A DNA stretch of 64,000 nucleotides, taken from Ophioderma brevispina (Eukaryota; Echinodermata; Ophiuroidea; Amphilepidida; Ophiodermatidae). The translations under genes and the position numbers were made by a program. The DNA lies in contig JAMKCH010010148.1 in the NCBI GenBank assembly GCA_023653785.1, forward strand, positions 1-64,000, read 5' to 3'. The notes beneath the pieces are model-generated. The model did no database searches, was not told the DNA's origin, and saw only the letters and a list, made by a program, of their open reading frames with translations. This document shows, piece by piece, positions 12,011 to 24,046 of this stretch (position 1 is its first letter; each line of letters begins with the position of its first letter).

Positions 12011-13390
12011 GCAGATTCCATATTATGCTTATTAAATTAATAGAACTAAAACAAAACTTATGAAAGATATTGTATACTAACAGGCAATACAACAGAACAT
12101 TGAAGGTATATCAAGTTATTAAGTTACCCGAGTTTCATGCTTTTGATAATATTCTTGTTTGCTGTAGACTGTTACGGCCCAAAAATAGGAAGATGCTCTG
12201 TTTGTCAACTTAAAATGTGTTCCACATTGACAACGGCCACTGAGACTTTACAACACGCGGTAAACCATGATTGATTATACCAAAAACGTGTGCGTGCACC
12301 TGAAGTTAGCATATTGTGGTACATACCTGTATGAAAATATGATCTCATTTGGGGACAGAGGATATAACACTCATGGGACTTTACAACCAAATAGTCAAAA
12401 TGCTGTGCATTAGCAATATATTATGACAATATAAACCAAGAATTGCACATTTACATTAATAATAATAATAATAGAGAAGATCGTAACCCCAACAGGGGCT
12501 CAGGGGCATGGATTGATGTAAAACACTGTAAAAAGGGGAGTAATGCCGTCATGTGTCACGTGTGGCAGGCACTTCCACCGGGTATACCATACTTGTTGCA
12601 ATAAGTGTTATGCTGTATCATCTAGACCATCCCATAACAATTCTACTTTGGAACCCCCCCCCCCCCATTGGAACTGTTCACATCTTTGTTTCAAAAAACA
12701 AAAACTAACCACAGTCATTCTTAAATATGTCTTGGTTACGTTCAAAGCAAAGATAAAACAAGTAATGGTACTATTTGTAAATGTCTGCCACTTAATTTTG
12801 AGGCCTATTACAGGTTGTATTTGGCATTGCTATGTAATATAAATATCTGCTATCGTAACATTAACTAAATTTGTATTGAATGCCTATTTAAGGTTTTTTT
12901 TTGTCATTGCTGCGTGCACAAAGTATGTTTGGTAGGAAAAATATGCATAATCAGTCGATGAAAATTGGCAAAGAAGGGAATTGGCAGCAATTTAGAGAAA
13001 AAACATGCATTTTGGAAATGGCCACCATTTCTGTTAAAGAATAATTCTGAATAGTTACCCAGAAAATAAATTTCTCTTTTAGGCAGTACGTGGGCTACGA
13101 ATCAAGTAACCAAAAAGCATTTAGTCCATGAATAAAAGGAGCTTAAAATACAGAAATGCGCCATTTGGAAAAATGGCCCGCCAATGTCTTGTGTCATGAA
13201 AAAATCTGCGATGCCCTATAGCCAAAAAAAAACGCTTCTGAGAAAATACCCAAAACTGTGTGCAAATTTCATGTTTTATACCAAGTGCCACAATTAGGCA
13301 CATACTACTCTATAATCGAGAGATGACAAATCACTGATTTTAAGCCGGATAAGGGGTCAAAGTTAAGTAGTTAAAAATTGGGGGAAGAAA
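12011..13390. other. No gene recognised; AAT microsatellite and poly-C
   Basis: Holds an (AAT)n tract at 12455-12473 and a poly-C run near 12654-12666. No open frame in this stretch shows a domain or splice context. Phrases such as AAAATGGC around 12960-13180 recur weakly but define no repeat. Confidence 0.4.
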
Positions 13391-13475
13391 TGCGGTGCGG
13401 TATTGCGGTCGGTAGTGCGGTGCGGTAGTGCGGATTGCCGGTACCAAAAACTAATTTTCTCATACGATATAAACC
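13391..13475 (-). repeat. Dispersed repeat with CCGCACTA tandem tail, arm 2 (inverted)
   Basis: Reverse complement reads GGTTTATATCGTATGAGAAA, then TTTTTGGTACCGG, then CCGCACTACCGCACCGCACTA. It matches 1117-1193 in order. The two copies are 12.3 kb apart in opposite orientation. Confidence 0.75.
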
Positions 13476-13639
13476 ATATCTGTCGTCGCATACAGCCTCC
13501 ATATCCGCATGCGGTGTATATCCGCATATGGAAATGGCAAGCGTGATTGGTTACTTTCCGCGTACCCGGTAAGCCACTACAGTTGGTCGGACGGTAACAG
13601 ACGAACAGATTCGATTTAAAGTGATTCTGGTCCGAAAAT

Positions 13640-13870
13640 TAGCTCCAAGGACCATATATGTTCTCGGGAGCATAAGTCATTTGGACGATGGGGGGGGGGG
13701 GGGGGGCACTCCCATATGTGCAGTACACGTCATATGTATGACCTCCCTTTTTTACCGTCTCAATACCCCACTGGACCCCCCTTTTCCATCTTGATAACCC
13801 AATGACAATCTTTTTGAGCAGAAAATGCCCAGAGTTCGTCCTAAGTATACCCCATTTAGTCAACTCTCAC
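13640..13870. repeat. Poly-G-headed repeat
   Basis: ATG followed by a G17 run (13690-13706), then CACTCCCATATGTGCAGTAC and short C-rich phrases. It resembles the poly-G/poly-C bounded repeat at 3.67-4.01 kb. Homopolymers of this length are also prone to length errors in long reads. Confidence 0.5.
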
Positions 13871-13899
13871 ATTTCAATTAAGCAGCGATTTTACTAATT

Positions 13900-14990
13900 C
13901 GAAACATAAAAAAAAAAATCATCAAAATCTCATATCTTTCGTACTTTGTTATGGCTTGCTTATACGGAACACGACTGCAAGTGGTTGGCTTGAAATCGTG
14001 TATTAAAGACCAGGCAGCACTTTTATCTGATTTTGTAATATCTATACGTTGGTATTAAAATTCAGACCTTGAGATCAGAAAAGCTTTCCCTGTGACTATC
14101 CCATATTCAAGTGTGAGATTGTGCACCATGACTGTACAGTTTTTACTTCAAACACAAACATATTGATCTTTTTTTATTCTGTACTGTGTAAAAAGATTGT
14201 AAACCACCAATCAGCTGTGTGGTGTATGATTTCGAGACGCCATCGCCTTTATGTTATTTGCGGGCGGCGAGGTATGACCAATTCTCCACTACTTCTTTTT
14301 TTCACTATTGGTGTTCGGTGGCAGGTATATGTAAATGGTCCCACACCACTTCTGGTTTTAAAATGCATTCCACACATGGTTTATTTCTTGCATTATCGCT
14401 GTTAATTTGTAATTTTTGCAAAATCTTTGTTTGCATGACCAGAACCCAGGACGACAGTGCCATTGATCCCATAATTCCATCATTGATACTAGTACCGAAT
14501 ATGACCCTTTTTAAAAAGACATCCAGTACGCGGATAGCCCCTACCTTTAGATACCGTTTTACACATCCCTGTTACTTTTCAAGAGAGGACACGTGACTAT
14601 TTCTCCAGATTCCGGGGGGGGAGGGGGGGCAATTGAATGCACATGCTCCAGGACCACAATGGCAAATGATTCTGCTTTGGAGCAAGTAGTATTGACTTAG
14701 AATAGTTTTTCCCACTGCCATGAGCATATTTACCATATGGTCTGGACCATTTGTGTTTGTGTATTCATATACAGGGGAGGATCCGGCTTTCTCAATAAGA
14801 GGGGCGCCAATTTCAGGCTCGCTGCGATCGGCGGTAGACCGATAGTTTGCCCCCAGGCGGTTGAAATTCTGAAAAGCGGGCACCGTCATTCTTATCAAGA
14901 TATAAAGGGGCCATGTGCGTAAAGAAAAGTTCATTTATTATCTAGAAACACCAGGTTGTGGCAGGAGGATAGTATAGACCTCCGGGCTCC
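13900..14990. other. No gene recognised
   Basis: Open frames at 14121-14596 (plus) and 14572-14934 (minus) lack recognisable domains and overlap each other. A G-rich run (TTCC then G8, A, G7) lies near 14608-14628. Confidence 0.4.
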
Positions 14991-14999
14991 AGTGTCGAG

Positions 15000-15200
15000 T
15001 AACAAGCGGGGGCGGGGGGGGGGGGGGGGAGCGGGGAGGGGTGGGGGGGCGCAACGCCCACCAAAAGGATCCTTGCACCCCTTCAGCCCCCCCCAAATGA
15101 AACTGACTTTTGGGTACAAGTGTTCTTGGAGAAGGGCCCAAATTGCCCCATCAAAAAAAACTTGGTGCCACCCCTTCAGCCCCCCCCCCCCACAACATAT
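15000..15200. repeat. Poly-G/poly-C repeat with duplicated CACCCCTTCAGC block
   Basis: A long G-rich run (15009-15055) is followed by two copies of CACCCCTTCAGC plus a C run (about 15077-15091 and 15171-15191), spaced about 95 bases. The G-rich start and C-rich end would pair as an inverted repeat. Another G/C palindrome (GGGGGCGGCGGGGGCGCCCC) lies at 15426-15450. Confidence 0.55.
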
Positions 15201-16062
15201 TGCAAAAAGGTTGGTTTATGACACTGCCGGGCTCAGACAGTCCGGGAACCAATGGAACACGCATAGGGCAAGCGATTCTATTCAGCTTGACTTCTTCAAG
15301 CATATTAGTTTCACCACTTTATTCCGTGTGTCGTATATTGGAGCCCGGGACTTGATACCTGCCGGACCCATGGATTTCGTTAACACTGGCGCTCTAAGTG
15401 TCGCCCTGTGCTATGCGAAAAATAGAGGGGGGGCGGCGGGGGCGCCCCCCTCTACATCCGCACTGATATATGCCCAGGAAAACATATAGCATTATCAAAT
15501 ATGCTCCTGGTGAATTTTTTCATTTATGCTTCAGAGCATAAGCATAATCAAAATATGTATCTTGGCTCAGGGCATATTTGATTTAGAAAATTTTTCCAGA
15601 TTGTATGTCAAGGACCCAATGTCCTGGAGCGGAATTTCCGGGGCCCAAAATCTGGATTAAGCGTACAGAGTCAAACAGGTCACGGTCCACGCATCAGCTG
15701 GCACATGTGGACAAAAATAAACTCTGGTAAATACGTTGCACAGGCATTTGTGAAGCTTTTTGAGAACAGAATAACAATTGGTATCTCGGCCTCTTCCGAT
15801 TGTCTGGGATAAATGAAAGGTAGTAGTAAGTTGTCGTTTCGGGCACCTGGCAGCAAGTTGTATCCTGTATTCCCCAGTCAAAGAGAGGTTAAGTCTAGAC
15901 TATATAGACTATAAATCTAGAAAATTATATCATCATCATGAATATAATCACTCTATGTCTTGTTTAAATCTGTATGTAGCCCGGGGTTGCTCTGGCTTTT
16001 CCGATACGAGTAGCCCCTACTATCTTACTACAAAGCATGAGAGGGCCAGTAATAAAAATCAA

Positions 16063-19000
16063 CGGGGATCACAGTCCACCTATGGTGACAAAATCAAGAA
16101 TTTTGTTATTATACTTACGGTCCTCTATCAAACGAAATTCGTGCATATATGAAAACTCTGATGTCTTAGCATCCATAACTAGCTCGATTTTAAAAATTAC
16201 AAACGGTGCACAGCTCATGCTTAACATCCGTGAAATGTTGGGCCTAAAGGGCACGAAGTGACCAAAAATTTGAAGCTAAACACAGTCGTTTCCAACTTCC
16301 CCATGAATCCGGGTGCATGTTCGTCATAATTATTGGTAATAGCGAAAAAATAAGCCCCGGGCTCGTGGGCCTATATCTAAAGAAAATAAAACCGGGAACA
16401 ATCCAGATCGGAAGAGCGAGGGCACTCCAATGATCTAGGGTGGGGCGACTGCTATTAAATTGGGATTGTACACGGTTATAAGAAAATACCGTTTCAAAAA
16501 TCATCAGATTTTTAGACAGAATGGAAAATTCAGTCAAGGAAACAACGTGGTTTATAATATAAAAATAATTGGGACACATCAAAGGGAATATATTTCAATA
16601 AGTGCTGTATTATTTGTATTCTGGATTTGCTTATTCCGGATCGGCACGGCTGACGCAAACCGCAATCACGGTTTTCCAAATAGAGAAAGGCACGTAGCGT
16701 TTGTAGGGAGGAGGTAAGGACGACGTTGCAAACGCTATCGTGGAACGAGCTACATTGTCATGATCTGATGATGACATGCGTGGGATGTCAAAGCGGGGGC
16801 AGGCCGCGGGGACAAATCGCTTTCTGATTAGCCGCGTGAAAGAAGATCATAGTCCGGGGGCGCCATAGACGGGGCTCGGCTCCATAGACAATAACGGCAT
16901 CAAGCGTGAAACTTTAATGTTGCGGTTAAAGTTAAAGAGTCAAATTGCCTATTGTTTCTCAACATTGTTTCCCGGGACTATGAGATACGAGGGACAATGC
17001 ATGGTTACTTCTAGAGTTCTACCAAAGGAGGATTAAAATAAGGAGATGGAACTTGTGTGACGAACGGTGGGTCCTGGGCCTTGCTTAACGGGGGGCGCTA
17101 TACGACTCGGGTTGTTTTAGATTTTAAGGGGGTGGAACTCATCACAGCACTAGCAAAACGGTCCAGATAAAACTCGGGGATAAAAATACATAGGCGATAA
17201 TCCTGTAGACTATTTAGACTTAAAACGTGATGAAAATGTGGTTGTGTTTATATGAAAGCTGTGAATGTTCTAAAATTGCTTAAACATTAAGATATACGGT
17301 GAATAAGTTATTGTTACAAAAAATAAATAGTACGAGAACTACACTATTTCCAGCGGGATTTCAATTGAGGACCCGGAAATTGTAGCTGCAAGGGCTGTAG
17401 AAAATATATAACCTTGATTCAGTAAAAATAGATCAAATAAAATCTAAAAGAAGAGCATTTAAGGAGCTAAAAGTTGATAATTAAGCATACCAAATTTGAC
17501 CATTGTGAAATAACTGTGAAATAGGCGCATTTGAAGAAAACAAAATAATTAAAACAGTACAGTACACCACATTCAGTGTAAACCTTAACTGGGGGGGGGG
17601 AGCTAAGAGGTCAATCGAGGGGCTATATTATGCCGAGTCTTGCAATGGCGGCAGTTCCGTATGTCATGGTTCAAACGGTGAACAGTTAACTCTATACAAT
17701 TGAGGTTATAATCTAAGGAGGGACCCCTAAATTTCGTTGATCTGCGCGAAACTCGTATTTTGCATAGCCATATTTGGGGGTAAAGGAAGCAAAAGGACGC
17801 ACAGGCGCTAAAGTGCTATACCCCCTGGTTCTACACAGGGGATAAAGTAGAAGACAACATGCCTTTACAAAAGAAAGCCTATTTTAAGCGGGTAGTGCGT
17901 TCCGCTAGCGTAACCACGCACTGGCCGGTGATCCTGGTGCCAGGCTCCGGAAGGCCTGACAGCAAATCGCCGAAGCCGACGTTGGCTTCAACGGTGCGCG
18001 ATCAGTGCATAATTGGAATAGCATGGGCCCACGGAAGTGCCCATCGCAAAAAGGTATAGACAGGTATCGGGATAGATCCTGATATGCTAACCGAACAGTA
18101 TCGGGCTAGTTTCCATGACAAATTGTTTTGTGCCATATATGGTCATGGTTGGGATAGTATCGGAACAGATCCGCTATTCTACGGGTTGCTAGTCATCGGA
18201 TTAATATCCCGCTACAGGTATCGGATACTACCCGCTACTAGAGTCTCGATACTATACCGCTACTAGATAGTAGCGGGACGGATAGTAGTTCGGATATGCT
18301 ACGGGAAACAGTACGGGGAAGTTGTCACATTGCAAATTTTGTCCATATATGTCATGGCTCTTGGGATAGTATCGAACGCATGATCCGTATTAACGGGTAC
18401 GCTAGTATCGGAATACTATCCCGGGAATAGATTGATACTATTCATTACTAGCATCCGATACTATCCTCGCCGCTACTATAGCTACGATACCTATCCCGAT
18501 AGCACCTTGTTCCAGTGGCTCTTCAGCGTTTCCGCCAAAAGCCCCCAGAAGGGCGGGCCATTGTTGTTCCTTGTAGTTGAAAAGTCCCTTTGGTATGTAG
18601 GAGCAACCTCTAAAGAGGATACAGTAGTTTGCAGTTTGAAAATACTTTGAAGTATAACTTCACAATGGACACTACATCCATGGAAATACATGCCGATAGT
18701 AGTAGTGCATGTAGATTAAAAAACACACTGATTCAAAACAGCTTATTCAAACAAGGGTAGGGTCTATTCCTATACATGCCTTGCTTCAACAATATAGCCA
18801 ACTGCAAAGAGGTGATTATAACATCATGCATCAATTTTGATTCAACAATGAGGCCTACATGTTATAATTCATCGTGCCTGCACTTATGGGGCATGAAGGA
18901 AGCTTCTAGTGAAAAAATTTTATGGTTTACTTTTGGGCACAACTAACCTGTCATAGATTATAAAACAGCCATGCAGAGATAGCGCTAGGCCAGCAAAGAT

Positions 19001-19261
19001 TAAACAGCTAGCCTGTCCCCATACAGGGAATGCCATGTAGAAGCTTAAACATTCCATGGGGGATGAAGATTAAGATAACAACAGTGGGCAAGTCACTACA
19101 TGCATGTGTATCACACTGAACTGGCGAAGACTACTAGTGGTACATCGCAGTAGAGTATGCTTCTGATTTGGTTTTTAACTTTGAACTTGGTATATGACCT
19201 ATTTCATTGTCAAGTGCGCTCTCTGGATACTCTTCAGATTACCAAGTATTCCGAAAAATAG
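16063..19261 (+). repeat. 3.2-kb tandem duplication, unit A
   Basis: This block and the next (19262-22335) align end to end. Examples: TCAAGAATTTTG then CGGTCCTCTATCA at 16095/19292; CAAACGGTGCACAG at 16199/19390; GGAAACAACGTG at 16538/19702; CCTTTACAAAA then AGCCTATTTTAAGCG at 17862/20976; CACCTTGTTCCAGTGG at 18502 versus ACCTTGTTCCAGTGG at 21600; ACTTTGAACTTGGTATATGA at 19179/22252. Differences are mainly one- or two-base indels in both directions. No coding domain is recognised; a 66-codon frame at 17859-18059 is not conserved as an open frame in unit B. Confidence 0.85.
18055..18510. repeat. Palindromic TATCGGATACTATCCCGCTACTAG array, copy in unit A
   Basis: Interspersed and inverted copies of a roughly 24-base motif (TATCGGATACTATCCCGCTA and its complement TAGCGGGATAGTATCCGATA). 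A longer phrase (CCATATATGGTCATGG then GGGATAGTATCGGA) occurs twice about 210 bases apart, making a higher-order repeat. The motif is nearly self-complementary, so strands can fold into chains of hairpins. Confidence 0.8.
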
Positions 19262-22200
19262 GATCCACAGTACACCATATGTGCCACAAAGTCAAGAATT
19301 TTGGTATATACGGTCCTCTATCACACAAAATCCGTGCCATATATTGAAAACTCTGATTGTCTTAGTCCGCTACTAGTCGATTTAAAAATACAAACGGTGC
19401 ACAGTCGTACATCCGTAAAATGTTGGCCCTAAAAGGGGACGAAGTGATCGAAAAATGGAAGCTAAACAACACACAGTCGTCTCCCTTCCATTGAATTCGG
19501 CGTGTATGTTTGAATTTATGGGTAATCAGCGAAAATAAGCGTGCTCGTGGCCATTTAAAGAAAAATAAACCGGGAACATCCAGGGGCGACGCACGATCTG
19601 TGGGGCGACTGCTAATTAAAAATTGGGGATTTTTTTTTTTAACGGTTAAGAAAATACCGTTTCAAAATATCAGATTTTAGCCATGAATGGAAAATCAGTC
19701 AAGGAAACAACGTGCGTATAATATAAAAAGAATTAGGGACTACATCAAACTCAAAGGTAAATATTTTCAATAAGTGCTGTATTTATACTGTTCTGGGAAA
19801 CCTTTGATACTTCCGCCATCGGATCGGCTGCGGCCAACCCATCCCGGTTTTCAAATAAAGTAAGGCACGTAGCGTTTTTAGGAGGTAGGTACGGAGACGT
19901 GCAACGCTACGTGAACGCGCTACATGTCATGATGATGAGATGACTGCGTGGATGTCAAAGAGGCAGGGGCCCACAAAGCAGCTTTTCCGATAGCCCGCTG
20001 TGTGAAAGAGATATAGTCCGGTTGGGAGGCATAGTCCGGGGCGCCATAGACAATAACGGAATAAAGCGTGAAACTAATGTGCGTAAAGAGTCAATGCACT
20101 ATGTTCACCATTGTTCCCGGACTATGAGTTCGCCGGACAATGCATGGTGACTTCTAAGTTCTTTACCAAGGAGGATTCAAATAAGGAGATGACACTTGTG
20201 GACGAACGATGGTCCCTGGGGACCTTGGTTTACAGGGCGCGCTATAACGACTCGGGTTAGATTTTAAGGGTTGGAAACACAGACTAAAAAGTCCAGATAA
20301 AACCGGGGATAAAAATACATAGGCGGAAATCTGGTAGATATTTCGACTTAAACGTGAAATTGGTGTTATATTGAAAGTGTGAATTTCAAAATTGCTTTAT
20401 AACATAAGATTTCACGGTGAATTAAGTTATTTTTACAAAAAATAAAATAGTAGAGAACTACACTATTTCAGGGGATTTCAATGAACGGGACCCGAATTTC
20501 CGAATTGTAGACTGCAAGTGCTAGGTTGTAGCAAAATATATACCTTGATTCATAAAAATAGATAAATAACATCTAAAGGCATTTAAGGATCTAAATTTTG
20601 ATTACTAAAGCATACCAAATTGGACCTTGAAATACAACTGACACTAGGCGCATTTGAAAAACACAATAATTAACATTACATGAAACATTCGGTGTAAAAA
20701 CCCTTAAACTGGGTGGGCCTAGGTCCAATCGAGGGTGCTATAGATAGCCGAGTCTTGCAATGCGCAGTTCGTTACTGTCATGGTTACAAAGAGTGCCCCA
20801 CACCAGTAACTCTATACCATGAGGTTAATAATACAGGAGGGACCATAAATTTCGTGATATGCGAGAACTTTCGTATTTTGCCATAGCCATATTGTGGGGT
20901 TAAGGGCAAAAAGACGGACAGCGCGCCTAAGTGTCAAACCCATGGTTCTACACAGGACTAAGTAGAAGCCACCTTCCTTTACAAAATAAGCCTATTTTAA
21001 GCGTGTAGTGCGTGTTGTAGTGCGTTCCGCTAGAGTAACACGCACTGGCCGGTGATCGGGCCAGTGCTCGGAAGGGCCTTGACAACAATCGCTGATGCCG
21101 AGTGGCTCAATCGTGCGCGAATTCAGTGAATAATTTGCATAGCACTGGGCCAAGGAAGTGCCCATAGCAAAATATAGACAGGTATCGGGCTAGTATCCGA
21201 TATGCTACCGGAACAGTATCCGGATAGTTCACATGCAAATTTTTGTCCATATATGGTAATGGCTCTGGGATAGTATCGGAAACAGATCACGATATTCTCG
21301 GGTAGCAGTTATCGGTACTTTCCCGCTACTCAGTATCGGATACTATCCCGCACTAGTATCGCTACATCCGCTAATACTAGTAGCGGGATCGTATCGGATA
21401 TGTACCGGAACAGTATCGGGATAGTTTTCCATGCTAAAATTTTTTGTCCTCTATGGTCCTGGCTCTGGGATAGTATCGGAACAGTATCCGCTAGTTACGG
21501 GTTAGATAGTATCGGAGACTATCCCGCTACTAGTATATGATACGATCCCGTACTAGGTCGATACTATCCCGCTACTATAGTTCGATACTATCCCGATAGA
21601 CCTTGTTCCAGTGGTCTTTGTCAGTTTCCCGCCAAAACGCCCCAGAAGGACGGCCATTGTTGTTCTTCTTGTAGTTGAAATTTCCTTTTGTTATGTAGGA
21701 GCTCCCTCTAAGAGAATCAGTATTCAGTTTAATACATTTAAGTTCATCACTTCACAATGACACTACAATCCATGGAAATACAGAAAGTCGTATTTTGGTG
21801 CATGTAGCTTAAACACACTGATTCAAAACTATGCAAACAAGGTAAGGGTTCTATACATGCCCTTGCTTTCAACAAATTAGCAACTGCAAAGAGTTATAGA
21901 ACAGGCAGCATCATTTGGCAAACGAATGAAGCCTACATGTATATAATTCATCTGGCCTTCACTATATTGTCGAAGCCATGCAGGAAGCGTTAGTTGAACA
22001 AATTTAATGGGTTTCTTTGTGTGCACAACTAACATGTCTTAGATTATAAAGCAGCCATGCGAGATAGCGCTCGCAGCAAAGATATAACAGCTAGCATGTC
22101 CCCATACAGAATCCATGTAGAGATTAACACCCTGGTATGAAGAATTCAGATAACAACATTGGCATTCACTACATCATGTGTATTCACACAGACCGCAGAA

Positions 22201-22335
22201 GACTGCTACTAGTGTACATGCAGTAGTTGTACTATCTCTGAATTTGGTGAAACTTTGAACTTGGTATATGACCATCAATTCCTGCAAGGCCTCTTCTGGA
22301 TACTCTCAGATACCAAGTATCCGAAAGTATCCCTG
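19262..22335 (+). repeat. 3.1-kb tandem duplication, unit B
   Basis: Second copy of the preceding block in direct orientation with no spacer. It starts at AGGATCCACAGTACACC (unit A: GGGATCACAGTCCACC) and ends at GATACCAAGTATCCGAAA (unit A: GATTACCAAGTATTCCGAAA). Total length differs by about 120 bases, spread over many small gaps. No gene recognised inside. Confidence 0.85.
21175..21605. repeat. Palindromic TATCGGATACTATCCCGCTACTAG array, copy in unit B
   Basis: Counterpart of the array at 18055-18510, with the same higher-order spacing (about 200 bases) and the same inverted TAGCGGGATAGTATC phrases. Copy number per array looks similar. Confidence 0.8.
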
Positions 22336-22339
22336 GTGG

Positions 22340-22625
22340 ATCATTGGGTGATTGCGTAGCAGTTGATTGGTTACTCTTGCAATGTAGTGTCGAATGTTCC
22401 CACTAGCGGATACCTTTCAGGATACGTTTCAGATATTAGGTACTGAAAGGTAGCCGCTAGTGGGTACTTTTCAGATACTAGCGGATACCATATGGAACAT
22501 GTCATACCTATCATTTGCTTGTGGCTACCACTCAGATACCTAGTATCTTAATAGTATCCACTAGCGGGTAGCTAATGGAATATATCCCAATAAGTACCCG
22601 CTAGTGGATACTTATGGGTACCTTC
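22340..22625. repeat. CTAGCGGATACC inverted-repeat cluster
   Basis: Repeated forms of CACTAGCGGATAC and its complement (GTACCCGCTAGTG, GGTAGCCGCTAGTGGGTAC), with TTTCAGATA spacers, occur at least six times. The motif differs from, but resembles, the TAGCGGGATAGTATC array in the adjacent duplicated block. It lies just after the end of unit B and is not present after unit A. Confidence 0.65.
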
Positions 22626-22659
22626 AGATATACAGCAAATATAGTACCGGAACCAGCTG

Positions 22660-23265
22660 ACCAGCTTCCCGGGAAGCCGAATACGATTTTCCGCCGGACA
22701 GCTTCCAACATAAATGAAATTATTCACCTCCAAATTGATGGTCCGGGGGGATCGGCGTTTAGAAAACCAGCTTTTCATGCGCGATTCTCGCACTGATAAA
22801 TTGGTATTTTCCGCGCCAAAAAAAGCGCTGAAAATTCACCGAATCCACGTAATTACGCACCTAAACTAAAAGATCCTGGTAGACAACCATATCCAAGTTT
22901 AATACAGAGGTGGTTATCAATCGATCATGTCGATCACAAAAAAAGGGTCGCCTTACCTATAATTCCCTCCCAGACCCTCTTTTAAATGATGCGTAAATGA
23001 ATACAAATATTCCCCAAGTGTGTCAATCATAATTGCATGGCCCGACACTGTCTCGCCAATCGTATAGCGCTTTTGTGTTCTTTTCTGATTCAGTATTTAC
23101 AATAAAGCAATTACATCACCCCCATGTATTAAATGGATCAAACCAAACAACTAAGTGAACATATCTTCCATTCATATGTTAATTGCAAGTAAACAAAAAT
23201 AAACAACGGTAATTAAATCTGAATTATTTTTAAAAAATCATTTCAGAAACGACTAACATAGAAAG
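22660..23265 (+). mobile_element. Internal fragment of a hAT-type element (uninterrupted copy)
   Basis: Matches the hAT-type element at 30432-32162 from TTCCCGGGAAGCCGAATA through GACTAACATAG, including GAAAATTCACC, CCTCCCAGACCCTCTTT and CGCCAATCGTATA. It lacks both terminal inverted repeats. At GGCCCGACACTGTCTCG (about 23040-23057) it has no insertion where the 30.4-kb copy carries a 422-bp MITE, so it serves as the empty-site reference. Confidence 0.8.
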
Positions 23266-23299
23266 AGGTAAATGATGTGGGATGAATTCAGTATTCTGC

Positions 23300-23830
23300 C
23301 ACCACATTCTTCAACTGTATGCATTTTATTTCCTTAGCACAACATCCTATTTGGAGGATTATGCTGAGTATCAACGTAGTTCTGCTAAGCATAACTCCAC
23401 ATTATGTCTTTAACATGTTGTCATTAACAGATGTTAAAGGCGCGTGTTCCGATTGTCTTTGGGACCCCCCTGATTTACCCGGAAGTAGTATTGATTTTGA
23501 TATCAGATGAAAGGCCATATTTTTCTCATTGTCTTCCTGAAATTTGAGCTCTCAAGTCCATTTCATTCCCAAGATATAACAAAAACCGCCGTTTTAGTGG
23601 TTAACCATCAATATTAGCACAGTATTGAATAGGGCTTTGCAACGTGCATTATTGCGTCTACCATCAAAACCGCAAGTTTGTTTCCCACGGTACTTGATGG
23701 GTGTATGTGCAAGTGTCAGGCTCTCATATCAAGTAGAGAACACAATAGACATAAATCGGAACAAGCACCTTTAAGTTATGAAAAACCACATGGAATACCT
23801 TTCCCCTGTTACCAGCATGAGCAGGCCATT
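23300..23830 (+). repeat. Dispersed repeat hosting a TTAA MITE; related inverted copy at 27.55-27.70 kb
   Basis: AGTTCTGCTAAGCATAACTC, ACATGTTGTCATTAAC and CTTTCCCCTGTTACCA occur in the same order here and on the minus strand of 27545-27700. The MITE at 23438-23770 splits this copy only. The identity of the host repeat is unknown. Confidence 0.7.
23438..23770. mobile_element. 333-bp piggyBac-like MITE with TTAA target duplications
   Basis: Flanked exactly by TTAA (23434-23437 and 23771-23774). Left end AGGCGCGTGTTCCGAT matches the complement of the right end, AGGTGCTTGTTCCGAT, at 13 of 16 positions. TTAA target specificity is the hallmark of piggyBac elements. The related inverted copy of the surrounding repeat near 27622 lacks this insert and reads through at TGAA. 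A second, 3'-truncated copy is at 51479-51787. No open frame, so it would need a transposase from elsewhere. Confidence 0.85.
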
Positions 23831-24046
23831 TCAAAGAGCCAACTTTGCAGACTGCAGATGAACAAAATATCAAAGGCAATTCAGAATCGAGTTGATATGT
23901 TCCTTAGATAATAAATTACCTTTTGAAATAGTTAATCCTAAAAAATTTGTCTAAAAAAGATAGAAATCCATCATTTTCTGGAGAAACAACCTTTCTCATG
24001 CAGAAGTGATTATAGTCGCAATTTTCTTCAAAATTTTTAATTTCTA

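Noticed and set aside
17859..18059. 66-codon frame in duplicated unit A
   Set aside because: Not preserved as an open frame in unit B (about 20970-21170), and no recognisable domain.
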